Assembly: GCF_000017265.1 (NCBI RefSeq)
Contig: NC_011144.1
Coordinates: 744,001 to 808,000 of the forward strand
Direction of reading: 5' to 3'
From: Phenylobacterium zucineum HLK1
Lineage (GTDB): Bacteria > Pseudomonadota > Alphaproteobacteria > Caulobacterales > Caulobacteraceae
DNA: 64,000 bases
Shown piece after piece: positions 32,758 to 40,591 of the stretch (positions are counted from its first letter, which is position 1; every line of letters begins with the position of its first letter). A program made the translations under genes and the position numbers. A model generated the notes under the pieces. That model saw only the letters and a list, made by a program, of their open reading frames with translations, did no database searches and was not told the DNA's origin.

Positions 32758-35306
32758 AGGGCCGCGGCCTTGGGCTTGCGGCGCCGCGACCGGCGGCTGC
32801 GGCGGGCCGGTGGCGGCTGGTCCTTCAACGCGGCCAGCGCCGCGAACGGCGAATGGACGGGCGCGGCCGCCGCCTTCTCGGCCTTGGCCGCGCTGCGGCG
32901 ACGCCAGGCGGTGGGCTCGCCCGCCCTGGGCTTGCGCGCGGGGGCGAAGCCCAGGCCCCGCAGGATGGCGTCGGCCTCGGCCTTGCTCCAGCCGAGGGCC
33001 TCGCGGGCGGCCTCGGTCAGCACGGAGGCGCCGGCCGCCTGGCCCGCCTCGCGCATCAGCTCGTCCAGGCGCTCAAGCTGCGCGACGGGCACCGCCAGGC
33101 CGCGCACCGCCCTCAGCCCGTAGGCGGAGAGCGCGCGCGGAGAGACCTGGTCCTGCGGCAGCCGGCTGACGGCGTCGCTCGCCGGGGTCCAGCCGGGCGT
33201 CTCGCGCGAGGCGATCGCCTGGGCCAGCGCCCGGGCCTCGGGCTGCAGCAGGCCAGGCATGTAGAGGGAGAACGCCCCGATCCGCACGCCCAGGCCGCGC
33301 AGGACGCGCCGCTCCACCTGGGACAGGGCTCCCACGTCCTGGCGGACCTCGGCCCGGTCCAGGACGCCGCCGGCCTCGATCAGCCGGTAGGCGAGGCCGC
33401 GGGCCAGGCCCCGGATCTTCCCCTCGGCGACGGCGACCTCCAGCTTGCGCAGGGGCGAGAGCCGCCGGGCCGCCTCGGCCGCCACGAAGGCCTCCAGCCG
33501 CCGCTGGGCGCGCTGGCGGGCCGCGTCGTGGCCCAGCTCGCCCAGCAGGCGCACGCGCGGGCTGAAGGGCGCGCCGCCCGTGACGACGCCGGCGGCCTCG
33601 CCCTGCCACAGCACGGTCCCGTCGGGGGAGAGCCGGAACGCCTCGTCGGGCTCGCCGGCCAGCCGGCCGAGGCGCTTGGCGATCTCGGGCCCGACCGCGT
33701 GGTGGGCGGCGGCGCGCAGCGCCTTGGTTTCGAGCACGCTCTGGCCCTGCGCGGCCTCGAACTGCACGCCGGAGAGCCTGCCGACGAAATGGCCCTCGAC
33801 CGTCACCGAGCCGTCGGCCGCCACGCCGGCCAGCATCTCCTCGCGCACCCGCAGGCCGCGCATCAGGGCGCTGGTCCGCCGGTCCACGAACCGGGCCATC
33901 AGCTTCTCGTGCAGGGTGTCGGACAGGCGGTCCTCGAGGGCGCGGGTCTTCGCCTGCCAGGCGCCGGCGTCGGCCAGCCAGTCCGGCCGGTTGGCCACGT
34001 AGGCCAGGGTGCGGACGCTCGCGAGACGGCTCGACAGCATGTCGATCTCGCCGTCCGTGCGGTCGAGGTGGGCGTACTGGCGCGCGATCCAGTCCTCTGA
34101 GAGCCGCCGCCGGCCGGCGGTGAGCTGGAAGAAGAAGTCCTTCACCAACCGCATGTGCTCCTCGGAGGCCACCTTGCGGAAGTCCGGCGTCTGGCAGACG
34201 TCCCACAGGCGCATGAGGTTGTGGCGGTCGCGGGCGCGGCGGGCGACGTCGGGGTCGTCGGCGAGCTGGCGCAGGGTGGTCTCGTCCAGCGCCTCCTTGG
34301 CGAGCTTCAGGCCCTCGCGCTCGGGCGTCTGGGCCAGCGAGCGCATCAGGGCGGGCAGGCTGGTGAAGTCGAGCTTCGAGTTGCGCCATTCCGCCCCGGC
34401 GACCGGTTCGAAGTGATGGTTCTCCACCGCCTCGATCAGGTCGGCGTCCATGTCCTCGGCCTCGCCGGTGACCCCGAACGTGCCGTTCTTCTGAAAGCGG
34501 CCGGCGCGGCCGGCGATCTGGCCGATCTCCTGGGGATGCAGGAGGCGCGCGCGCTGCCCGTCGAACTTGCGCAGGCCCGCGAAGGCCACGTGGTCGACGT
34601 CCATGTTCAGGCCCATGCCGATCGCGTCGGTGGCGACGAGGAAGTCCACCTCGCCGGACTGGTAGAGGGCGACCTGGGCGTTGCGGGTGCGCGGCGACAG
34701 CGATCCCATCACCACGGCCGCGCCGCCGCGCTGGCGGCGGATCAGCTCGGCGATGGCGTAGACCTGGTCGGCGCTGAAGGCCACCACGGCGCTGCGCCGT
34801 GGCAGGCGGGTCAGCTTCTTTGGCCCGGCGTAGGTCAGCGCGCTGAGCCGCTCGCGGGTCTGGATCTCGGCGTGCGGCAGCAGGCGGCGGACCAGCGGGG
34901 CCATCGTCCCGGCGCCCAGCAGCATGGTCTCGCGGGCGCCGCGCGCGTGCAGCAGGCGGTGGGTGAAGACGTGCCCGCGCTCGGGGTCGGCGCAGAGCTG
35001 GATCTCGTCCACCGCCAGGAACTCGACCTCGACGGACAGCGGCATCGCCTCGACGGTGCAGACGAAATACTGCGGCCGCGGCGGGACGATCTTCTCCTCG
35101 CCGGTGATCAGGGCGACGGCGCGGGCGCCCCTAAGCTTGACGATCCGGTCGTAGACCTCGCGGGCCAGCAGCCGCAGCGGCAGGCCGATCATGCCGGACT
35201 GGTGGCCGAGCATCCGCTCGACCGCCAGGTGGGTCTTGCCGGTGTTGGTGGGGCCGAGCACCGCGACCAGCCGCGGCGGCGCAACGCCCGACGGACGGTC
35301 GCTCAT
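32754..35306 (-). CDS. SUV3-like superfamily 2 RNA helicase
   Basis: An 850-residue protein. The helicase core lies in the first ~370 residues: Walker A AVLGPTNTGKTHLA, DEXH-type VDEIQLCAD, LGAGTMAPL, VVMGSLSPRTRNAQV, VATDAIGMGLNMDVD and the arginine-finger motif IGQIAGRAGRF. This is the Suv3/mitochondrial-degradosome-helicase subgroup common in alphaproteobacteria. The C-terminal ~100 residues are basic ([12 protein letters not shown] at the end). Start ATG 35306 is preferred over 35345. It overlaps the S4 gene, consistent with an RNA-processing pair. Confidence 0.9.
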   Translation of the reverse strand: MSDRPSGVAPPRLVAVLGPTNTGKTHLAVERMLGHQSGMIGLPLRLLAREVYDRIVKLRGARAVALITGEEKIVPPRPQYFVCTVEAMPLSVEVEFLAVDEIQLCADPERGHVFTHRLLHARGARETMLLGAGTMAPLVRRLLPHAEIQTRERLSALTYAGPKKLTRLPRRSAVVAFSADQVYAIAELIRRQRGGAAVVMGSLSPRTRNAQVALYQSGEVDFLVATDAIGMGLNMDVDHVAFAGLRKFDGQRARLLHPQEIGQIAGRAGRFQKNGTFGVTGEAEDMDADLIEAVENHHFEPVAGAEWRNSKLDFTSLPALMRSLAQTPEREGLKLAKEALDETTLRQLADDPDVARRARDRHNLMRLWDVCQTPDFRKVASEEHMRLVKDFFFQLTAGRRRLSEDWIARQYAHLDRTDGEIDMLSSRLASVRTLAYVANRPDWLADAGAWQAKTRALEDRLSDTLHEKLMARFVDRRTSALMRGLRVREEMLAGVAADGSVTVEGHFVGRLSGVQFEAAQGQSVLETKALRAAAHHAVGPEIAKRLGRLAGEPDEAFRLSPDGTVLWQGEAAGVVTGGAPFSPRVRLLGELGHDAARQRAQRRLEAFVAAEAARRLSPLRKLEVAVAEGKIRGLARGLAYRLIEAGGVLDRAEVRQDVGALSQVERRVLRGLGVRIGAFSLYMPGLLQPEARALAQAIASRETPGWTPASDAVSRLPQDQVSPRALSAYGLRAVRGLAVPVAQLERLDELMREAGQAAGASVLTEAAREALGWSKAEADAILRGLGFAPARKPRAGEPTAWRRRSAAKAEKAAAAPVHSPFAALAALKDQPPPARRSRRSRRRKPKAAAL

Positions 35307-35486
35307 GGGCCTAAGGTGGGTTGTGGAGGGGAGTCGGGCAAGCATCGCCTTGCCCTGGTCTTGCGAGGTGCAGGCCTGCGCTCACGACCGGGCAACGCCT
35401 TGAACTCCTTACGCCAATACCTGCGTCACGATGGACGCGCGAGCGCGGCGAAGGTTGCGGCGTCCATCATTTGCGGGGCGCCAGGC

Positions 35487-35506
35487 GCTGTGACCCGGGT
35501 CACAGC
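35487..35506. promoter_or_regulatory. Perfect CRP-type palindrome upstream of the UrcA gene
   Basis: GCTGTGACCCGGGTCACAGC is a perfect 20-bp palindrome containing TGTGA-N6-TCACA. Its centre is 81.5 bases from the ATG at 35578; at an offset of 41.5 the leader would be about 40 bases. Confidence 0.7.
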
Positions 35507-35577
35507 CTGCCGGCCGCGCGCGGGCCTATGCCGGATACGTCGCGCCCTTGCGACGAGCCCCAGCATGGAGACGGAAG

Positions 35578-35937
35578 ATGCCCCATCTGAAGACCACCGC
35601 CGCGGCCGCCCTCGCGATCCTCGCCCTGTCGGGCGCCGGCCCCGCCACGGCCGCAATCGCCTCGTCCGCCGCCGCCGCGCCGGACACCATGGTCGTGCGC
35701 CTGCACGGCCTGGACCTGCGGTCCGAGATCGGCGCGCAGATGGCCCTGAACCGCATCGTGCGCGCCTCGGACCGGTTCTGCGGCTGGTACGACGTCCGTG
35801 ACGTGGCGCGCACCCGGGCGTACCGGGCCTGCGCCGCCGGGATGACCGAGGCGGCCGTCAAGACCCTGGACTCCCCGCGCGTCACCGCCCTGCACGGCGG
35901 CCGCTCGCAGATCCTGCTGGCCCGCCGCGGCCGCTGA
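35578..35937 (+). CDS. UrcA-family periplasmic protein
   Basis: A 119-residue protein. A signal peptide (LKTTAAAALAILALSGAG) precedes the UrcA domain: MVVRLHGLDLRSEIGAQMAL, NRIVRASDRFCGW and YRACAAGMTEAAVK, with the family's two cysteines and LDL motif. The function of UrcA proteins is unknown. GGAGACGG precedes the ATG. A CRP-type palindrome sits in its promoter region and the CRP-like gene follows it on the same strand. Confidence 0.85.
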   Translation: MPHLKTTAAAALAILALSGAGPATAAIASSAAAAPDTMVVRLHGLDLRSEIGAQMALNRIVRASDRFCGWYDVRDVARTRAYRACAAGMTEAAVKTLDSPRVTALHGGRSQILLARRGR

Positions 35938-36011
35938 TCGCCACTCCGCCGGCTCCCGGGCCGTGCTATGATGGCCCGGGAGCTGGGGCCTTGCCGTTCG
36001 TGGAGGCGGGC

Positions 36012-36707
36012 ATGGCCATTGGAGAGGGTGAGCCGCTGGAGCGGATCGCCGCGGCGCTGGCGCGCGGCGAGGTGTTGGGCCTGCTCCCGGAAGAGGCCCG
36101 GCGGCGGCTGGCCCGGACCGGCGCGCCCGTCGATCTCATCCCCGGCGAGTTGCTCTGCCAAGCCGGCGATCCCGGCGATGCGGTCTATGTGATCCTCGAC
36201 GGCGAACTGGAGGTCCGGCGCCTTTCGGCCGCCGGCCGCGAGCTGCGGCTCGTGGCCCTTGGCCCCGGCGCGCTGGCGGGCGAGATGGCGGTGCTGGACG
36301 GGGGCGCGCGCTCGGCGGACATCGTCGCCAGCCGGCGCGCGCATCTGTGGCGCGTGCCCCGCCAGGCCCTGCTGGAGGCGCTGGAGGCCGAGCCCCGCGC
36401 GCTGCTCGCGCTGGTGGCCGAGCTCAGCCGCCGGCTCCGCGCCGTCAACGCCGCCCTCGAGGCGCGCAGCACCCTCGATCTCGGCGGCCGCCTGGCCGGA
36501 CTCCTGATGGCCGAACAGACCGGCCGGGGCCTCGTGCCGCTCAGCCAGGGCGAGCTGGCGCGCCGCCTGGGCGCCTCGCGCGAGAAGGTGAACCGCAAGC
36601 TCAGGGAATGGAGCGCCTCCGGCTGGGTGGAGACGACGCCGGCCGGCCTGCGCATCCTGGGCGAGACGCGGCTGCGCGCGCTCTCGGCGGGTCCGTGGTC
36701 GGCCTGA
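36012..36707 (+). CDS. CRP-like cAMP-responsive transcription regulator
   Basis: A 231-residue Crp/Fnr-family protein. The cyclic-nucleotide domain keeps the cAMP-pocket residues of CRP: LAGEMAVLDGGARSADIVA with E91, R100 and S101. The HTH recognition helix reads LGASREKVNRKLREW, so R190, E191 and R195 align with the CRP residues that read TGTGA. Two perfect TGTGA-N6-TCACA sites occur within 3 kb, and an adenylate cyclase is encoded 0.5 kb away. ATG 36012 follows GGAGGCGGG; TTG 35991 is an alternative. Confidence 0.9.
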   Translation: MAIGEGEPLERIAAALARGEVLGLLPEEARRRLARTGAPVDLIPGELLCQAGDPGDAVYVILDGELEVRRLSAAGRELRLVALGPGALAGEMAVLDGGARSADIVASRRAHLWRVPRQALLEALEAEPRALLALVAELSRRLRAVNAALEARSTLDLGGRLAGLLMAEQTGRGLVPLSQGELARRLGASREKVNRKLREWSASGWVETTPAGLRILGETRLRALSAGPWSA

Positions 36708-36787
36708 TCGCGTCCCGAGCACCCAATGTTAAGCGGGGTCGGCGGCAAGCGGCGCCATGATGGACCAGTGCATCCAGGAGCCCGCCC

Positions 36788-37186
36788 ATGCCCATGTACG
36801 AGGCCTACTTCGCCGAGCTCAATCGCGAGTTCGCGCCCGACCGCATCAAGGACTTCGCCGCCCGGCGGCGCGACCACTTCGCCCCCGGCCGTCCCCTCGA
36901 CCTCGGCTTCCTCAAGGAAGAGGGCTCGCCGCTGCAGCGCGCCTTCACCAGCCATCTGGACGAGGCGCCCGGCAGCCTGCGCGAGGCGCTGCGCGGGGTG
37001 ATCCACCACGCCCTGTCGACCGACCCGCCGACGCCGGTGACCCTCGCCTGGGCGCCGGGCTACGACTACGAGATGACCGTCTGGCAGTCGGCCGACGGCG
37101 AGCTGACCCGCGGCGGCGTCACCGTCCTGCTCAGGAGCCGCTATCCGGTCGACCCGCGGCCGAAGCCCAACGAGCGGCGGCCCTAG
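36788..37186 (+). CDS. Hypothetical protein
   Basis: A 132-residue soluble protein beginning MPMYEAYFAELNREFAPDRI; the second half (VTLAWAPGYDYEMTVWQSAD, then GGVTVLLRSRYP) looks like beta strands. I do not recognise the family. A second ATG lies at 36794. Its stop overlaps the stop of the convergent cyclase gene at CTAG. It sits between the CRP-like gene and the cyclase, so a link to cAMP signalling is possible but unproven. Confidence 0.65.
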   Translation: MPMYEAYFAELNREFAPDRIKDFAARRRDHFAPGRPLDLGFLKEEGSPLQRAFTSHLDEAPGSLREALRGVIHHALSTDPPTPVTLAWAPGYDYEMTVWQSADGELTRGGVTVLLRSRYPVDPRPKPNERRP

Positions 37187-38979
37187 CCGACGGCCGAGAG
37201 CACGTCCTCGCCGACCCCGGCCAGGCGTAGGGCCGAGACCAGGTCCTCCCGGTCGGCGGCGCGGGCGTAGGGCGCCAGGCGGCCCTTCCACCCCTGCTCG
37301 AAGGTCTGCAGCGCCGGAGGGAAGACCGCGCGCGCCTGGTCCAGCCAGCCCATCCTGACGAGGCTCGCCGCCTGGATCGCCCGGGCGCGGGGGGCGAGGC
37401 GCTCGGCGGCCTCCTCGGCGTGGCGGGCGGCCTCGGCGTAGGCGCCGGCGTGGAAGTGGGCGAGCGCCAGCACCGACAGCATCGATCCCAGCTGCGGATC
37501 GTACGGGCTGTGGCGCAGGCTGCGTTCCAGGGGGCCGATCGCCTCCTGCGGCCGACCGGCGTAGAGCAGCACCTGGCCGAGCCGGAAATGCCCGAGGGCG
37601 AAGTTGGGGTTGAGGGCGATGGTGGTCTTCGCCTCGTCCAGCGCCTCGCGGTGCCGGTGCAGGTAGAGCGCCGCGCCGGAGGCGGCGAAGTGGCCGTAGG
37701 CGTCCCGCGGGTCCAGCCGGATGGCCTCGGCCGCCGCCGCCCGGGCCGCCTGCAGCTCGGCCTTCGGATCCGGCGACCAGCCGTACACCGCCAGCCCGTA
37801 GCGCGCCCGCGCCAGGCCGACATGGCCCAGCGCCAGCTCGGGATCGCGGGCGACCGCCTGGCCGAACAGGTCTAGGGCCGTGCGGCAGCCCTCCTCGGTC
37901 ACCTTGTTGAGGTGCCACATGCCGCGCTGGAAGCAGTCCAGGGCGTCGAAGTCGGCCAGGTCCTTGCGGCCGGCCCGCGCGCCCTCGGTGTGCAGCATGG
38001 CCGGCTCGAGGGCGCCCACCAGCTGTTCCGTCATCCGGTCCTGCAGGGCGAGGACATCGCTCACCTCGCCGTCGAAGCGCTCGGTCCAGAGGTTGGCGGC
38101 GGTGGCCGCGTCGACGAGTTCGGCGGTCAGCCGCAGCCGGTCGTTCAGGCGCCGGACCGCGCCCTGCAGGATGTAGCGGACCCCCAGATCGTGGCCGACC
38201 TGGGCCGCCTGCACCGTGCGGCCCTTGTAGGCGAAGCTCGTGTTGCGCCCGATCACGAAGAACCAGCGCCAGCGGGAGAGGGCGGTGATGATGTCCTCGG
38301 TGATGGCGTCGGCCAGGTATTCCTGCGCCGGGTCGCCGCCGCGGTTCTCGAACGGCAGCACGACGATCGACGGCTTGGAGGGCAACGGCAGGGACTGCGG
38401 CGGCTCGGCGCCCAGGCCCGGCCGCACGCGGTAGGCCCGCACCGGCCGGGGGATGTTCTTCAGCTTCTGGAGCCCGAGGTCGACGAAGTGGGCGGGCAGC
38501 CGGCCCTGGGCGTCCTCCTGCACCCGCGCCGAGGCGCAGATGCCGCCCGGCTCGGCCAGGGCCTCCAGGCGGGCGGCGACATTGACCCCGTCGCCGAACA
38601 CATCCTCGCCGTCGATCACCACGTCGGCGGCGTGGAGGCCGATGCGGAAGGCCAGCGGCTCGGCCGCCCCCGCCTCGCCTTCGGCCAGGGCGCCCTGCAG
38701 TGCGAGCGCGCACTGCACGGCCGAGACGACGCTCGGGAAGACGCTGAGCAGCCCGTCGCCGGTGGTCTTGATGATCCGCCCGCCGTGGCTCTGGATCGTG
38801 GGCCGCATCACCCCTGCGAGGCGGTCGGCGAACCGCGCGAGCGTGCCTTCCTCGTCCAGGGACACGAGCCGGCTGTAGCCGACGGCGTCGGCCGCCAGGA
38901 TGGCCATCAGCCGCCGCTCGACCTTCCGGCTCCTGGAGGCGTGACGCACGCTGGTGGCCTCCACGGCCCACGCTCCCAT
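37183..38979 (-). CDS. Class III adenylate cyclase with TolB-like and TPR domains
   Basis: A 598-residue protein. The cyclase domain (about 20-180) has every catalytic residue expected of an adenylate cyclase: metal-binding D31 (ILAADAVGYSRL) and D75 (IKTTGDGLL), adenine-selecting K71 and D126 (EDVFGD), and transition-state N133 and R137 (GVNVAARLE). A TolB/FlgO-like domain follows (about 195-330, IVVLPFENRGGDPAQEYLAD), then five or so TPR units. No membrane segment is seen. ATG 38979 is preferred; an ORF extension to 39150 is Arg/Pro-rich. A TGTGA-N6-TCACA palindrome lies about 100 bases upstream. Confidence 0.9.
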   Translation of the reverse strand: MGAWAVEATSVRHASRSRKVERRLMAILAADAVGYSRLVSLDEEGTLARFADRLAGVMRPTIQSHGGRIIKTTGDGLLSVFPSVVSAVQCALALQGALAEGEAGAAEPLAFRIGLHAADVVIDGEDVFGDGVNVAARLEALAEPGGICASARVQEDAQGRLPAHFVDLGLQKLKNIPRPVRAYRVRPGLGAEPPQSLPLPSKPSIVVLPFENRGGDPAQEYLADAITEDIITALSRWRWFFVIGRNTSFAYKGRTVQAAQVGHDLGVRYILQGAVRRLNDRLRLTAELVDAATAANLWTERFDGEVSDVLALQDRMTEQLVGALEPAMLHTEGARAGRKDLADFDALDCFQRGMWHLNKVTEEGCRTALDLFGQAVARDPELALGHVGLARARYGLAVYGWSPDPKAELQAARAAAAEAIRLDPRDAYGHFAASGAALYLHRHREALDEAKTTIALNPNFALGHFRLGQVLLYAGRPQEAIGPLERSLRHSPYDPQLGSMLSVLALAHFHAGAYAEAARHAEEAAERLAPRARAIQAASLVRMGWLDQARAVFPPALQTFEQGWKGRLAPYARAADREDLVSALRLAGVGEDVLSAVG

Positions 38980-39070
38980 ACCCGCGACTGGCCCATACTC
39001 ACGACTGGCCCGTACCTGCGACCGGGTCTCCGGCCGGGCCGGAGCCGGCCTTCCGGAACGGCTATCGGGC

Positions 39071-39088
39071 CTGTGACCCGCGTCACAG
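39071..39088. promoter_or_regulatory. CRP-type palindrome between the cyclase and the 32-aa ORF
   Basis: CTGTGAC-CCGC-GTCACAG, containing TGTGA-N6-TCACA. It lies between divergent starts (cyclase at 38979 minus, small ORF at 39162 plus), so it could control either; at an offset of 41.5 both directions give sensible leaders (59 and 41 bases). Confidence 0.65.
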
Positions 39089-39161
39089 ACCGCCGCCCCG
39101 AGAAGGCGGACAACAGAACGGTCACGGGGCGGCCCGGGGCGCCACATCAAAGGAGAATCCC

Positions 39162-39260
39162 ATGTCGTCGTTCACCAGCTTCGCCTTCATTTTCATGGCC
39201 GCGATCCCGATGGTGTCGGTGATCGCCGAGGTCCTGGCCCATGCGTCCACGACCGTCTGA
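39162..39260 (+). CDS. Very small hydrophobic protein (32 aa)
   Basis: ATG at 39162 preceded by AAAGGAGAATCCC, one of the best ribosome-binding sites in the window. The product MSSFTSFAFIFMAAIPMVSV continues IAEVLAHASTTV: a short amphipathic start and one hydrophobic stretch. It is followed after 54 bases by a strong terminator, and a CRP-type site lies upstream, so it has a complete small transcription unit. No family recognised. Confidence 0.6.
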   Translation: MSSFTSFAFIFMAAIPMVSVIAEVLAHASTTV

Positions 39261-39276
39261 GGCCCGGCCCCCGCGG

Positions 39277-39309
39277 CCGCCCCAGGCCGCCCCAGGTCGC
39301 CCCAGGCCG
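39277..39309. repeat. Short tandem CGCCCCAGG repeat
   Basis: Three copies of CGCCCCAGG with a 10-base period lie between the 32-aa ORF and its terminator. No function apparent. Confidence 0.5.
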
Positions 39310-39314
39310 ACCTG

Positions 39315-39350
39315 AGCCCCGGGCTCCCGCCGAGCCCGGGGCTTTGGTTT
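39315..39350 (+). terminator. Strong rho-independent terminator
   Basis: AGCCCCGGGCTC and GAGCCCGGGGCT form a perfect 12-bp stem with a 5-base loop, followed by TTGGTTTG. Terminates the small ORF transcript. Confidence 0.85.
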
Positions 39351-39450
39351 GCGCGGCGCGCCGCGCTCACGGCTCGTTGATCGGGCTGCGGTTGACCGAC
39401 GCGGCGGCGTTCGCGACGCCTTGCCCGCAGGCGCCGCCCGGCGCCGGACG

Positions 39451-39819
39451 ATGAAGGACCTTGCCGACATGCCCGAGCGGCTGCTGCTCGACGACGCCCA
39501 GTACGCCCTGCTGCGCAGCCTGGCCGATTGCGCCGGTCGCACGGGTCTCGTTCCGAAGCGGCGGCTGCTGAAGCACGCTGGGCAGGCCTATGGCCTCTCG
39601 GCCGAGCGGGCGATGCAGGCCCTGTCCGATCTCCACCGGGAAGAGCTGGTCCGGCTAGACGTGTCCCAGCGCATCTTCCTGGCCAGCGGCGTGACGCTGC
39701 GCGAGGCGGGCGATCCCGGGGCCGCCCAGTCGATGCGCGGCGACGACGGGACGGTTCACCTGGTGCTGCCCGCGCGCTCCCCCGCTCACCCGCCGCCGGA
39801 CGGCGCTTCCGGCGCCTGA
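39451..39819 (+). CDS. Hypothetical protein, helical
   Basis: A 122-residue protein. Residues about 10-70 (LDDAQYALLRSLADCAGRTG, then LLKHAGQAYGLSAERAMQAL) form a helical run reminiscent of a small winged-helix unit with a following strand (LVRLDVSQRIFLASGVTL); this resemblance is weak. The tail is Pro-rich. The start is either ATG 39451 or ATG 39469. Family not recognised. Confidence 0.55.
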   Translation: MKDLADMPERLLLDDAQYALLRSLADCAGRTGLVPKRRLLKHAGQAYGLSAERAMQALSDLHREELVRLDVSQRIFLASGVTLREAGDPGAAQSMRGDDGTVHLVLPARSPAHPPPDGASGA

Positions 39820-39891
39820 CAGCCTTGGATTTCGCGTCGGCGTCCCCCCATGTATGGTCAAGGCGGAAGGCGAGCGAAGGAGGCGAGGTCC

Positions 39892-40509
39892 ATGCTGCGG
39901 GTCGTGATCGGAGCCGACGGCGCCGAGGCGGAGCGGCTCGAGCGCCTGCTCGCCAACCAGCCCGGCGTCACGCACCGCCATGCGCCCGAACGCCAGGACA
40001 TCCTGGAGGCGGTCGCCGCCTGGCGCCCGCACCTGCTGGTGCTGGACCCGGACCTGGACGACGGCGCGCTGGCGCCGGTCGTGGCGGACGCCGGCGCCCA
40101 CGCCCTCGCCATCGCCTTCCTGCCGCCGCGCCGGCGCGAGCGGACGCCGGCGCTGCTGGTCCATGCGCCGATCGGCATCCTGCCGCCGGCCTTCGACCGG
40201 GGCGACGTGGCCTCGCTGCTCGCCGCCGCCCGCAGCGAAGCCGAGCTGCCGCCGCCGTCGCCGCCCTCGCGTTCGCGGCCGGCGGTCGAGATGCTCGCCC
40301 TCGGCAGCGTGGCCACGGCGGCGCTGATCGGCTTCAGCCTGCCCGGCGCGCCGGCCCTCCTGCAGGGTCACCACGAGGCGGGCTACTATCTGGCCGCGAT
40401 CCTCAGCCTCGTGGCGCTGGTGGCGCTGCTCGGCGTGCGACGGCCGTGGGCTGCGGCGGCCCAGGTCGCCCTGGTGGGCCTCGTTACGCTCGCCCCGACC
40501 CAGGTCTAG
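39892..40509 (+). CDS. Receiver-like domain fused to a small membrane domain
   Basis: A 205-residue protein. The N-terminal ~110 residues resemble a response-regulator fold (RVVIGADGAEAERLERLLAN, then WRPHLLVLDPDLDDGALAPV with an Asp after the LLVLD strand). The C-terminus has three hydrophobic helices (about 140-200). A receiver followed by membrane helices is unusual. GAAGGAGGCGAGG precedes the ATG. An upstream ATG at 39850 is in frame but lacks such a site. Not recognised as a known family. Confidence 0.6.
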   Translation: MLRVVIGADGAEAERLERLLANQPGVTHRHAPERQDILEAVAAWRPHLLVLDPDLDDGALAPVVADAGAHALAIAFLPPRRRERTPALLVHAPIGILPPAFDRGDVASLLAAARSEAELPPPSPPSRSRPAVEMLALGSVATAALIGFSLPGAPALLQGHHEAGYYLAAILSLVALVALLGVRRPWAAAAQVALVGLVTLAPTQV

Positions 40510-40591
40510 CCGGGACGCCACGGCCAAGGCGTTGCGCCCGGCCGCGGACCGGTTAGGGTCGCCCCCAAACCGTCAGTCCCGGGGTTCCAGA

